Below are positions 13,224 to 24,663 of a stretch of 64,000 nucleotides of DNA, one piece after another; position 1 is the stretch's first letter; each line of letters starts with the position of its first letter. The notes below the pieces were generated by a model. That model saw only the letters and a program-made list of their open reading frames with translations. It ran no database searches and had not been told where the DNA came from. The DNA comes from Ceratodon purpureus (Eukaryota > Streptophyta > Bryopsida > Pseudoditrichales > Ditrichaceae): positions 1,071,194 to 1,135,193 of the forward strand of contig CM026432.1 of assembly GCA_014871385.1 (NCBI GenBank). The letters run 5' to 3'. The position numbers and the translations under genes were made by a program.

Positions 13224-14404
13224 ATGGGTAGCCAGAAGAAGGCACGTGCAAGGGCAACGGTTGAGAGACGGCGGGAGCTTAGATTGGAGGCTGAGCAGCG
13301 TCGGGAAATAGAGATCTTGGAGCAAGCTGAGCAGGAGCGAATCCGCAAATTCAGGTGCATGCTCTGAGATCTATTTACCAGGGAACTTCACGGGCAGTGC
13401 ATAAAGTATGGGCAATGTTCTAATCTGCTCGCGGTTTCTCACTTCTTGTCGGGCTTGTTTGAGACTGGAATGCTGGGGGGACACTGACTGCACTGTATAC
13501 GGTACAATCTAACGATTGAATGACTCTTCTCTGAACAGGGCTGACGAACAGAGGGAATATCACCGGACATGGAGACGACGTCGCCCAATCAGATGAACAG
13601 GGGGCGGTCTCGAGGACGCTGCTGGAGAGGGGCCTTCCGGGGTGGAAACCCAAGGTGAGCCACGCAGCGAAGAGCATCAGAACGAGGAGGATGACCATAG
13701 TGTGCGTGATAGATTTGAGGAACAGGATGGCGGTTATCAGGCCGGGAAGAGTCCCAGGAGGAAAACCTTGTCTTCACACAGACGACGGAGTCCACGGGAG
13801 CTGTTGGCGATGGGAATGAGGGTGACGGAGGGACGCTACGATACCGAAAGTGCGGGTGGGCTGCTTCGAAGGGAATGAATCAGCTTATGCGAATCATGGA
13901 TGGAGGCTTCACTCAAGAGGAGAAGAGGAGTGTGTTGCGCAGGTGCTTCTCCGATGAACGCGTTCGGGAAATAGACCCGGAGTTGTACACGGCTGTGCAA
14001 AAACTGCCACAGAGGCTACCACAACAGTGGAGAGTTTGAGGGGGCGCTGCGAACAATAAGATCCACAAGCATACAAGGCAAGTTAAAGGTGAGGAATATA
14101 GTATTGACGGCAGCTGTCTCGAAGGGCGACTCTCAACGCAGGATTTGCAAGGCATTGAGAGTGTCACGGTATCTTGTTCGGAAAGCGTTCTTACGGCGTA
14201 CCTCAGTTGATGAAACTGGGGAAAACCTATGGGCCGGGGACAGAAAGCGGCGAAGCGATGCGCTTAGTGTAGAGGACCAGTCCGCTGTATGTGGATGGTG
14301 GGAGACGAGACACAGTGTCCCCTAACAAGCGGGACGTGAAGAGGCGTCGTGTCGGACCTAAGGAGCATGAGACTCATCCAACGCATTACTTGCAAGTGTC
14401 GCAG
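13224..14404 (+). pseudogene. DDE transposase-like gene, N-terminal exons
   Basis: The 5' part of the damaged gene that continues to 20877. Exon 13224-13354 starts at ATG and encodes a highly charged helix (RRRELRLEAEQRREIEILEQ), spliced by GT-AG to 13539. A block from 13875 to 14039 reads MDGGFTQEEKRSVLRRCF. The block 14041-14404 encodes a helix-turn-helix-like segment (AVSKGDSQRRICKALRVSRY), then WWETR, and in the next frame VSPNKRDVKRRR, ending at a GT donor. The SPNK/KDV motif upstream of the Cys-rich and catalytic parts is a hallmark I know from the same family in animals and algae. The change of frame between WWETR and VSPNK (about 14315) means an indel. Likely role: DNA recognition part of a transposase. 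Confidence 0.55.
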
Positions 14405-15863
14405 GTAAAGAGCAATCTAGCCCTTGCTGTGTGACAATTTCGCACTACGAAGTAAGAAACTGTTAAGGCATCATAGGCAGGTGGTGAATTCAACAGCCCT
14501 GAACCCGCACGTATGCTATCGAAACACATTCTGGGGTGAGTGCTCTAGGTTTCACACGTCAAACAGTGAGGGGTCTAGGGTGCTTCTTTAGAGTTTGAAA
14601 TGCTTATTTTTCGAATGACTGACAGTATTGACGTAGTGTGTGATTGAATTCGTGCTCCTGTTTACGGGTACCAAAGGAGACAGTGACTATCCTGCACATG
14701 CGATGTAGGAAGCCTGCCAGTATAGTTGCCGAGGTAATTAAATGGTGAAACCGCATGGCGTGATCCTCCGATCAGGTGGGAATGACGCTGTGGCTGACGT
14801 AGGCGTAGGAGGAAACGTGTAAGGATTGAAGCTGTTCATTACTCGGGTTTAGAATGTTGGAATTATAGGGGAATGTCAGTACATCAACTGACAACGGGAG
14901 CTGTTGAATATTGCACGGTGTTTGAGGGAGGTAGGCTCGAATCCGCACACTACGGATGCGCACTTGAGCATTGGCTCCGTGCAGACATTCTAAACTGCGT
15001 TCAGAGACTTTTGAGGAGATCGTTGCAGCGCACTCAATGTCGTGAATGAAGTTGTGATCGATTTGACGGACAAAGTTACCATTGATGCAGAAACAGGAAG
15101 GTGACTTCGAAGTGGCACGATACCCTGACGTTTTCAGAGGTGCCGAGCTGGATTGAAGAGGAAGTCGATATGTAGAAGTAGGGCGCGTAGTGGACAATCC
15201 CGCAGTACATCGGCGGATGTATGTTAGTCGCCTACATAATTTCAATAGATTGTGGACGAGCAACCCATATGCGTCGCGTGAAGTGCTATATGCTGTGTGA
15301 CAATTTCATTGCCCTTCGCTGATTGTTCAGGGGAAGAGAAGGTTTAATGCCGATGGCATGTGAGTGCGAAATCCAGTGCGGGTTAGATTTGCAGCAGCTA
15401 AATGCCGAACAGTTGCATCTTAGGAACATTGGCGAAGGTACACGAGAGGCATGACGAGGTTAGGGTCGGAGTACAGCTCTGTGCTTTCATCAGACGAATA
15501 GGCGACATACAGAGTGAACTCTCGGAGGCACCTGTTACGTGGCACTTTGAAATTCCGGCATTGAACACTTCACCCGGGACAACCGGCCATGGATTTAGGC
15601 TGTATGTTTTCTTTAGATATATAGTGTCATACAACTCTTCATGTGTATAGTGTACGTTTCTTCATGTCATACGTTTAGAAGTTTTGATTGTGATGAAAGG
15701 GGTGTAAGTTCCTAGGTTTACACATGAAAGGGAGATGGGGGACTTCTGTTACGTGTTTTAATCCACTTACAGTTTTCTGGCTCCTTTATTACAGAATGTG
15801 GTTTGTTTGTTAAGTATAGTATGAAGGTGAAGTGATCTCTATTCGGAGTGTATACTGACCCGG

Positions 15864-16971
15864 TTGCGTGAGCGGAGTAGGGGATTGCAATGCATCACAC
15901 TGGCTATGGGTCGCTATGGGCAAAATCTGATGCGGTTTTTTGTGCATGTGTGTGAACTGTCAGTTAGAGTTCCATGCAAGGTTCAGGGAGGCAATGCGGG
16001 CAGTATGGTGGGGCTTAGAGCGTTCGAGATGCTGAAGCCCTTCTATGTGAGAAGGCTGAAAGAGCGGAACACGTGCGTGCCGCTACCACTGTGAGATTGC
16101 TGAACTGAGGGTAGGCTGGAACAACATGAGGACCACTACGAAGGGCATTCACGGCCGGCATTGTGGATGCGTTTGTAGGTGTGCGTGAGTCCGGTTACTG
16201 TACAAGCATCAGGGGTGGACCGCAGCAGCACGTGTCCCGCAGATCTTTGCCACTTCACTGGAGTGACGGACATGTGGCACAGCGTGTTGGTGTCCAGTCC
16301 AAGCAGATGGGTGGCACGCTCCAGCATGCATCAAGGGGACCTGCGAAGTCTGTGGAGTCGACATGTTACAGCTTTGTCCAAGGGAATGGACGATACAGTA
16401 CCGCTTATGGTACAGTGGCATAACTTCGAGATGGTGGTCCATGGAACATCACGAGCAGGGAAAGAGAATAAAGTTATGAGGATGATGTACCAGAGTACAG
16501 GGGCGCCAACATATGTGGGGTACCTCAAGCAGAAATTGGGGCCCTTCATAGTCCACAACTACATTGCCAAGTGGCAAGCAGAGCAATATAAGGTCAGCAT
16601 AGATACTTTTCCTCCCGACTCCATTTTATCTGCCGTTGATTTTGCGGAGAACTACACATTCCAGCCGTACCAAGAAATCCAGTCCATGCATTGGCTTCAG
16701 CATCAAATAACCGATACTTGTGCACATCTGCTATAGATGGAATCCCCTGTACCTTGCAGACTCGGCGTCAGGTGCCCCAAAGCTTTTGACCGAGTACCAT
16801 TACTATATTAGCGACGCACCGGAGCATGATACACTGTTGGTTCAGCACTGTTTTGCGTTGCATTGGAAGCACCTCACCGACCGGGGAATCAAGCCCAATG
16901 AGCATATAGTGTGGTCTGATGGCTGCGCGGCACAGTTCAAATCACGGCGATGCTGGGTATCACGTGTCGAG
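15864..16971 (+). pseudogene. DDE transposase-like gene, catalytic core exon
   Basis: Contains the landmark motifs of a widespread but poorly named DDE-type family: LKPFYVRRLKERNTC (about 16030-16075), CGVDMLQLCPREW (about 16350-16390), VDFAENYTFQPYQEIQSMHW (about 16635-16695) and VWSDGCAAQFKSRR (about 16910-16950). The Asp of VDFAENY and the Asp of SDG are the likely catalytic acids (inferred from conservation in relatives). At least four small indels move these motifs between frames (near 16080, 16290 with compensation near 16385, 16710 and 16945). The block ends with a GT donor at 16972, and the codon split there is completed by the exon at 19561 to read HVSRYPS. Codons between the lesions remain well conserved, so inactivation looks recent. 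Confidence 0.7.
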
Positions 16972-19560
16972 GTATGTGCGCACCATTCAAAAAAAGGCTC
17001 ACACCGTTGTTCTGCATTACTGTCCATGGCATTCGCTGGTGCACAGCCTGAGTCGCTGAGTGGCCGAGTATGGGTTTTTTTTTTTTAATTTATTTTTAAT
17101 CTTATTTGCTCATCGTACTTTTATGACTTTGGCTGCACCCTGTTCTAGGCGAACCCAAGTTTGTGGCAGTTACATATATGGTAACTAAATTAGAGTAGTC
17201 GTACACATTAAAAGTCAAGAGTGCCGCGTTAGCTTTGGATCACGGAACTAAAGGATCAGCTGAATTCAAACTCTAGCTCAAAAGTATCTGGTTGTGCGAA
17301 GACGTCAGTGGTTCCTGGATACGTCATTTAATGGATACCGCCAGTATTCTTGTTGGCGGTCTCTTCTCGGTAGGTGATGTTGTGGTTCAATGGTTGCTGA
17401 ATTGGGATTGGTGGTCCGCGACAGCAATCAGTTGAATGATGTGGTGACATTTATATCCATATTTACATGTCTCTGGAGCTTAGTTTTGATGTACTTTACC
17501 TAAGGCGACTCCATCTGTTTTTACCAGATGCTTGAGGATACATAAAATACAGTGAAAATTTAGAAGTGCCCTGACATGGAGTATGACTTGGCTTCTATTG
17601 TGCACACTATCGCTTTCACCTTCTCTGAGGAACATGTAGCTATGGCTAGACTACCTGTTCACTCATGGTTATATTTTTTAGCTCAATAAGTCTAATATTA
17701 TATTTCATTAGTGTGTTATATTTCCTGCGGTCTGAAGGCGCCTCTAGAAAGGAGGAATGTCGCGAATGATCAAACACTTGCAACTCAAGCTTCACTTCGC
17801 TCTCTCTCTCTCCCCTCCCCTCATTCTGCTTAGGATTTTGGTGTTTAGCATTTTGATGGCGTTGATTAAGCTCTAGCTTCGTGATCGGTGACTGTTGGAT
17901 TGGTTCCCTCGTAGCTGCGCGTAGAGCTTTCACTGGGCTTTTTCCATTCTGTATTAAGTCTGTGAGAGGTTCTAGAGTGAGGTAGTTTTTTGTGCGAGTT
18001 TCTGTAAGAACATTTTTTGCTAGGAGCAGATTTTCGATTCTGATGCCGTCCTTTATTGACAGACACGTAGGGTAAATATGCATCATGTCTCGAATTCAGT
18101 AGCAGAAGCTACTCGACATGTTAGGGTCCGACTTTTTTTTTGAAGTTCTCATTGTCTCTCGCTTGCAGACTCTGTTTGCTTTCACCCGCAATTTGTTTTT
18201 CGTGCCTGCATTAATCGGGCACACATTTAGCGAGCTTTTTTTTGGTTGTTCTCACCGTGTTTCGCTTCGTGACTCTGAAGGCTCTCTTTCACTGTTTCAT
18301 TTAAATTCTGCTTGATCAAGTCCCGCACTTATGTCGACCGCTGCCTAACAACTCAGATTGACGTTTTTCTTTCGCTTTAAATCGACTCTGTCACACCCCT
18401 CGCTTGCTGTCTACTAACTCTCCATTTGGATCTTGTTCCCTTTCTCTGACTTGCTAATAGATGTTCTTGTCTTCTGTTAGGGGTGTTTCGTATTATTGTA
18501 AACTTTGCCCATTGAACAGTTTGCTTGCGTATATCCAATATAATTGAACAGTATAATATTTTTGAAGGAAATAAGTCTAGAGGAAGTTGGGTCGTTCAGC
18601 AACTTATTAGCAAATCGAATGTTAGAAAGGGTTTTAAGTCTGAGTCAGCCTCACACCAGTTATTTTATTTTACATTTCTGAATAAATGATTTTATACTCT
18701 TCATTCCGTTTCGAAGATGACACCTTGACGCGCGTACAGTTTTTCTGTTGGCTTGAACAAATATAAAATAAAATCAAGTTTGTCATGAGGAGGAGTACTG
18801 TGGTGTAAGCAGGACCTCACTGGGAATCATGCCTTGCACCTGATTCCTGCTTAAATCTTTCGCAACTTCCAGTCGATCTAACATAATTTTTCCAAGACTT
18901 AAGTTAGCTAACAGCCATACTCACCAGCCTGAAGAAATGATAACCTTTAATTACTTAGTTTTCAATTTGCGAGTCCGTCATAATTTATCACAAATTCTGG
19001 AAGTTGCTTGATACATATAGTTGTATATACAAATTGTAGATATACACATGAATACAATATTTATGTCCTGTTCCTGAACACTTTTTTCCGGTCGGAGTGA
19101 GTCATTACAGCCGAAACCCTGTGCCCTACAGCTCCCGTAATCTAAGATTATCGACCACAGTTGCAAGTTGATACGCATGTATACTGTATCGTAGTTTCAG
19201 ACGACTCAATCTGCTTTAGGATTTGGAGTCCGGTACTATTTCAAGTTTCATGAGTGAGGGTCACCGTCATGGAAATTCTGTCAAGTTCTTCAACCTTCGA
19301 TCAGAAATGAGCAGAATTCTGTCAAGTTGTTCAACCTTCGATCAGAAAGCTTCGTACTCTTGGATATGTATAGGTTAAATAGGTTTGTGTTTGCTATGTC
19401 CGACGATATCCACTTTGAATATGTCTGATCGACTGTGAGAATATTGCCAACCCTTCTTTGCAAGTAATCCTGCTTCCTGTAGTACTATCACCCTTGATAT
19501 CACCCTGGATAGAGTACCAGCATTTAACAGGTGTAAATGGGAAATGTGCTGCAAGTGCAG
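16972..19560 (+). other. 2.6-kb intron of the DDE transposase-like gene
   Basis: Bounded by GT (16972) and AG (19559-19560), with the reading frame restored across the junction. The interior is AT-rich with long T runs and a TCTCTC microsatellite near 17800; no further gene is seen. A 41-bp direct duplication (starting at 19274 and 19315, sharing AATTCTGTCAAGTT) lies near its 3' end. Confidence 0.6.
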
Positions 19561-20877
19561 GTATCCGTCCACGACAAGGATGCCGGGCTTGCCGAATGGA
19601 TGCAGAATGGTGTGGTCTTATTTTGGCAGTGGCCATGGCAAGGGGCTCCATGATGGAGCAGGAGCGATGCTCAAATGTGCAATCCGCAAAGAAGAGATGA
19701 ATTTTGAGTCAAGGACTAAGCTGCAAACTGCAGCCGACGTAGTGAACTTCTGTAACCGGAAGGAGCAAGAGGAGCATCACGCATATGGGAACGTGAGGAG
19801 GACTCTCATTCGGTATTTTCATCTGATTGAACCAGGTTCCGTCGACAGGAGTCGGGACCTAGACTGTCGGCCCGTAGAAGGGACCAGATCTGTACACTCA
19901 GTGTCGTCGGTGTCTCCTACGAATGTCACCTACTTGCATATAAGGCAGCTTGCTTGCTTTTGTCCCGAGTGCATGGATGACAACCCTATGCTCTGTGCAA
20001 AACAAGAACATGTGCGACATTGGGCCTTGACAGTGTTACAAACCACTAACTCCAATTCCTGTGAGCTACTTTCTTTGACTTCCTTGTTTGCTTAGCATTG
20101 AATGTTGTTATTCTCCGATGGTGGTGACCATGGCCACAGTCAGGTTCCAGCTAAGGCATTTTTTGATACTTCGTGAGGTTAAGTAAGTGCCCACCGTGTG
20201 GGGAATGACGATGTATTTCAAGCTTATTTTGGCTGTGCTGTGCATGTCTATCACTGTGCAGGTCGTAGGCACAGCAACACGATTTCAAAGAACGAATGAG
20301 CATACTGGAGAGTCATCGGCTTCAGCAGAAAAACAGGGATTGCAGAGTTGAGGTGGGCGGCACTGAGTTGGAATGGCCTCTAGCATCTGCGGTTGAGGCA
20401 GAGCCAGGGAATGAGAACGCAGAGTTCGTTGATGATCTAGTTGATGAGGGCGAGGACGAGGCGGATCTGGAATCAGAGGCTGAGCGAGTGGAGACTGGGG
20501 ATACCTATGTGGTGTATACTGACCGTCCTGAGCATGGTGATCGATTCTTTCTGGTGCTATGCGACATGCCCGTGCACAACAACAACGCCACGTTCATAGA
20601 TGGTTGGGGTTGTACGTGGGACAAGGACAGTATGCTGATAAGCGGGACATACTACCGGCGCCTTCCAAGTGTGGGTCGTGATGCGGCTTCATACAGGTAT
20701 GAGCTTCTGGAAGATGAGCCAAAAGCATGGAATTACTCCCACCTCGTAGTGCAATCGAGGGTGGAGTTGTTGCAGTACAAGAGCAAGAAGAAGAATCCAC
20801 GCTTCAAAATGTCGGCAGAGACGAGGGAGGCAATTCTTTCCAATGTGGAGGAACGGCAAGCGTATAACGCGCACTGA
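19561..20877 (+). pseudogene. DDE transposase-like gene, C-terminal exons
   Basis: Exon 19561-20060 carries the strongest motif of the family, WSYFGSGHGKGLHDGAGA, equivalent to the WNFF..SHGK..PDG.GG motif of animal relatives, followed by a helical region and two Cys (CFCPECMDD) in the segment ending at a GT donor (20061). The last block (from about 20262) is open to a TGA at 20877. It encodes an acidic linker (LVDEGEDEADLESEAE), a compact domain (GDRFFLVLCDMPVHNNNATF, SYRYELLEDEPKAWNYSHLV), then a basic tail (QYKSKKKNPRF). The junction between the two blocks is not in phase as I read it, so another lesion or a missed small exon is likely. No terminal repeats were identified around the gene. 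Confidence 0.6.
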
Positions 20878-22032
20878 TGTTGCACTCTCTGGAGAAGAGA
20901 TTGTGAGTCACTTGGAACTCTTCAACCATTGCTTCTCTTTGTCTGAAACTCATAATGTTATAAGTTTCAGACCTGTTTTGGATAGAAGTCTGTCACGGGA
21001 TTTCCTTGTCCACTTTTAGCATGCAAAGTAGCGTACGGATTACTGATTTACTTCATACTGCTAGCTCTCATGCAGGTTATTCCTTTCGTACATGTTGGCG
21101 AGAATTCTGGGTGATATTGAAGACGGGGTTTCTATGCTCTCTATGCTAACTGCTGTCCTTGGCTGGCTGACTGGGAGTTTTGTACGGTTACGGAATATGT
21201 GACAAATACTTGTGTATATGGTTTAGTAGCTACGGTGAAATCATGCTTGCAATTGGATATTCTGTAAAGGAAATATATTTCTGTGATACCAAGTGCTATG
21301 GAGTCTGATCGAAGGTTTCGTTTGCTTGTGCCTCGACTTAGTGACTTATGAATTTTCCGCAGAAGCGTCTGATGTTCGAAATTCCACGCTGTGTAAACCG
21401 TGAAATTGCAATAAGCAATGACGTGAGAGAATACATGAGCCAACATTACTTCGAGAGAAGCACGACACATTTTGAATGCCTCCGCTTAATGCCATCTCAT
21501 GGTTTACATAGCGTGGAGTACGCCAAACGAGGGTGCTACTACTGCGCTGTAAGTATTTCACATTTCCGTTTTTGTTCATTTAAGGACAGATGATAACAGT
21601 TGCCTTTGGATAATGATAACTGAGATATCAGGAAGACCAGAAGATCCAGATTTCTTTTATAGTTTCACAAGCTTCCTGACCCCGGGAATCATTTATTGGT
21701 GACATATGAGTACTGGAACCCCTGAAGTAACAGTGTTAAGGGAGACCACAGTTGCGAATCTAGATAGGTCATTGTTTGAGACTCGTCAGGTACAAATTTT
21801 GTCCCTCTAAATTAGATTTCGTGCTCATCAAATTTCTTTGAGTTCTCTGTTGTTCAGTCGTTCTGCCATTTCCAGCGACATCGTTATTTTCAAATTTTTT
21901 GAACTGTTCAACTTTGTTCTGCTCTTATGTTCGTATTCTTCAAAATGTACTCCAAGAGCTATGCGGAGTGGAATTCACACTAACTCGGAACCAACCAAGG
22001 ACCACAGTTTAGACCTTATGCTATCATTACAG
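20878..22032 (+). other. One unassigned exon-like block, otherwise nothing
   Basis: The block 21363-21548 (62 codons, open, phase 0 at both ends) is preceded by CAG and followed by GTAAGT. It reads KRLMFEIPRCVNREIAISND at its start. A stretch with STTHFE and LMP is faintly like the NAA15 C-terminus, but not enough to assign it. The rest of the interval shows no gene. Confidence 0.35.
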
Positions 22033-22848
22033 GAATCTGTGGCGAATAAGGAATCATGGCACAATCAAGGTGCCAATGTTTGTTGTCATACGAAGAGGTT
22101 CGGTCCCATCTGGAAGCCATCCAACTGTACTATATGGATATGGAGGTTTCAATGTCAGCTTGAGGCCGTCTTTCAGCGTCTCTTGTCTAGTGTTAGCTCA
22201 ATATTTAGGAGCAGTCATCGCAATTGCAAATATTAGGGGAGGAGGAGAGTATGGGGAAGAATGGCACAAGGGTGGCTCTCTTGGAAATAAACAAGAATTG
22301 CTTTGATGATTTCAGAGCATGAGGAGAGTATGTGGTAGAAAGGGGTTACACTCAAAAGAACAAGCTGTGCATCGAGGGCGGGAGTAACGGAGGCTTGTTG
22401 GTGGCTGCCTGCATCAATCAGGTGCGCATCTAGATGCTGCAAAGTTATTTCAGGTTCTCTCTGTAGAAGATTTTCTTGTTTACCTCCACACTTACTTTCT
22501 CATACGCATTGTCAATATATCTTGGACGTCCTCGTTTTCTTTGTTTGTGCAGAGACCAGATCTGTACGGGTGTGCTTTGCCGCATGTTGGTGTTATGGAT
22601 ATGCTCAGATTCCCCAAATTTATTATTGGTAAACCTCATAATATTGTAATTCTTTCTGTCATGATCTGCATTTTGAAAGCTTCATGCTTGCTGTGTTTAA
22701 TCGACACAGAGCTCCTTTTTTGTAAATCATTCATTATTTGAGGAATTGAGATCTTCCACTTACGCAAAACGAGTTTCTGCTCAGGTCACGCGTGGACTTC
22801 GGATTATGGTTGTACTGATGTTGCAGCCGAATTCGACTGGCATATCAA
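22033..22848 (+). pseudogene. Prolyl oligopeptidase fragment (three exons, broken)
   Basis: Serine peptidase of family S9A, normally cytosolic, cleaving after proline in short peptides. Exon 22033-22421 encodes IKVPMFVVIRRGSV, HPTVLYGYGGFNVSLRPSFS, AIANIRGGGEYGEEWHKGGS and, in the next frame, [17 protein letters not shown] with the nucleophile Ser in GGSNGG. Exon 22553-22628 gives RPDLYGCALPHVGVMDMLRF, and exon 22785-22848 gives HAWTSDYGCTDVAAEFDW. Introns are GT-AG with correct phases. Lesions: an extra base near 22295 that shifts the frame after GNKQ, and an in-frame TGA at 22320-22322. The propeller domain upstream and the last exons with the catalytic Asp and His were not found, so this is a fragment. 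Confidence 0.85.
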
Positions 22849-24065
22849 GTAAGCATATCTGTTAGTCCTTCAGCTCCATTTAGTCATAAACTCGACTCCT
22901 TTCACTGCTACATGCCCTTTGTGTACACAGTGGTTCACGTGAAGATATTGCTCTGTGTTTCTGCCCTTGCGTCTTCTGAAACCGTTCATTTCTGCACGCA
23001 ATCGCAGGCCATGGTTGAAAACAGGGGTCAGTGATTTCAACATTGAGAAGCTGCTCTCCAGACATGGCTGTCCACTGTGGCCGCTGAGGTTCACTTCATG
23101 TTCTGTTGTGCGTTTTTTGCACACTTCTTGGTTACTTGTCTCACGGGGTAAAGCGGAACCAGGTCCACAGTGGTGAGAGCCGAGTGAATTACGGTGAAGT
23201 GTATTTTCACCGTTGAAGGGGCCTAGGAAATGTCCACGCACTGGTTGACAGCTTTTCGACGTGGCCGGCAGGGTTTCTAGCTTTGAAGGAGTCAGGAAGT
23301 GATTTCACCGGTGTGCCCCCGGAGGTAAGCACTGCCATGGGCACTGATTTCTACGCACAGGTGGGAGTGCACTTTAGAAGTGCTTCTTTCAGTTGCAGTG
23401 TACTGAACACCTGCACGGGCACGTTACTGGATGCTTTAGGTCCTGGCGCGTGGTTAGCGTCTTTCTCACAGTCATCTGTTGTGACTGTGCTCCACTTTGC
23501 ACTTGTAGAATCCCTATCCCCGTGAACAAAGCACTTGGTCACTGCAGAAACCTGGATGGTAATGGGGGCTCACTTTTCAAGCGCAACGTCTCCGTCGTGG
23601 ATCAAGCACCCACTTTCCGGTGCAGTGGTCTACAAACTAAAGTGGTGAAGTGTTTTGAGAGTGGCCTCGTTAGACAGTCAAGTGAGTATGCAGGTTCAAA
23701 GTGGAAGTGCACTACAGAAACAGTGTTCTGGCTTCCAGAAGGGGAAGTGGAAGCTAAAGTGAAGTCCAAAGTGGAATCTAAAGTGGATGCCAAGTTGTGA
23801 TCACTTGCTGGGACGTTGTACGGGATATCTTGCCTTCAAGGGCCCCGAGATTGTGAGGTGTGTGCCTCGCACGCATGAAATTTGCTCACCTCTGTGATGG
23901 ATCTTGAGGTACCCCGTCACGTTTTAGGAGGTACGGAGCAGCCGAGGACGCCATTCCCAATTTCCCGCTTTTTGTGGTGCTGTGTGAGTTCTTAGCGTAG
24001 ATTCGCATGGACAGGGTGCCTCTGCTCTCTCTCTTCGTGTGTAACACTCTTCGTACCGCGATTAG
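22849..24065. other. No supported gene; AAGTG-rich
   Basis: Rich in AAGTG/CAGTG pentamers with several short frames. The longest ends in a Lys/Val/Glu/Ser repeat (EAKVKSKVESKVDAKL, near 23750-23800) produced by a short tandem repeat. A similar AAGTG-rich composition recurs at 32.4-33.2 kb. Confidence 0.35.
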
Positions 24066-24488
24066 GTGAGGTCCAGCTTCACTCTTAGAGGGAGTAAGAA
24101 CAGAGCTTCAGTCACTATGGCTAGGGTGCGTCCGGCGAGGTCGAAGAGGACAACAGCCGCCGTGGGCTTGTCCACGGAGGCACCGCAGAGCCTGGAAGAC
24201 TTGCGGCCATGGCTGCTGGAAGTGTTGCGCGCGAAACGCCGAGGCATGCACATTCGAAGAATCGTGCATATTGCACGTCTGACCAAGCCCGGAGCGGAGT
24301 GGCGTTGGACGGTGGCCTGTACGGCGGAGCTCATGAACATCGTGGCCGATTCCCGCGTTGCTTACCCCGTCAATGGCGCGGCCGGCACGATCTCGGTCGT
24401 CAATCCAAACTCTGTCGGTGCGTGGAACTCAGAGAGCCAGGGTCGCATGCACCCAAGTTGGTTTGGGGGTGGTACAGCACAGGGATAG
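24066..24488 (+). CDS. Hypothetical protein, weak
   Basis: Open for 140 codons with a second ATG at 24117 (MARVRPARSKRTTAAV). The product is basic, with one amphipathic stretch (SLEDLRPWLLEVLRAKRRGM). No family is recognised and an overlapping frame of similar length exists, so chance is a real possibility. It sits just downstream of the AAGTG-rich stretch. No neighbours support a function. Confidence 0.2.
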   Translation: MRSSFTLRGSKNRASVTMARVRPARSKRTTAAVGLSTEAPQSLEDLRPWLLEVLRAKRRGMHIRRIVHIARLTKPGAEWRWTVACTAELMNIVADSRVAYPVNGAAGTISVVNPNSVGAWNSESQGRMHPSWFGGGTAQG

Positions 24489-24575
24489 GGATTCCGTTCT
24501 ATGATCCCTTCTGGATTGTTTATGTCTTTGCAATTCTGCTGTACGGTCGGCGTCCTAGTGATGCGGAACACGTAT

Positions 24576-24663
24576 GGTGTAATTGTGTCTTTGAAGGTTT
24601 AGACAGAATTGAGGGTTACGGTGTAATTGTGTCTTTGAAGGTTTAGACACAATTGTGGGTTCC
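24576..24663. repeat. 44-bp direct tandem duplication
   Basis: Two adjacent 44-bp units beginning GGTGTAATTGTGTCTTTGAA (24576 and 24620) differ at only a few positions, indicating a recent local duplication. Not in a recognised gene. Confidence 0.8.
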
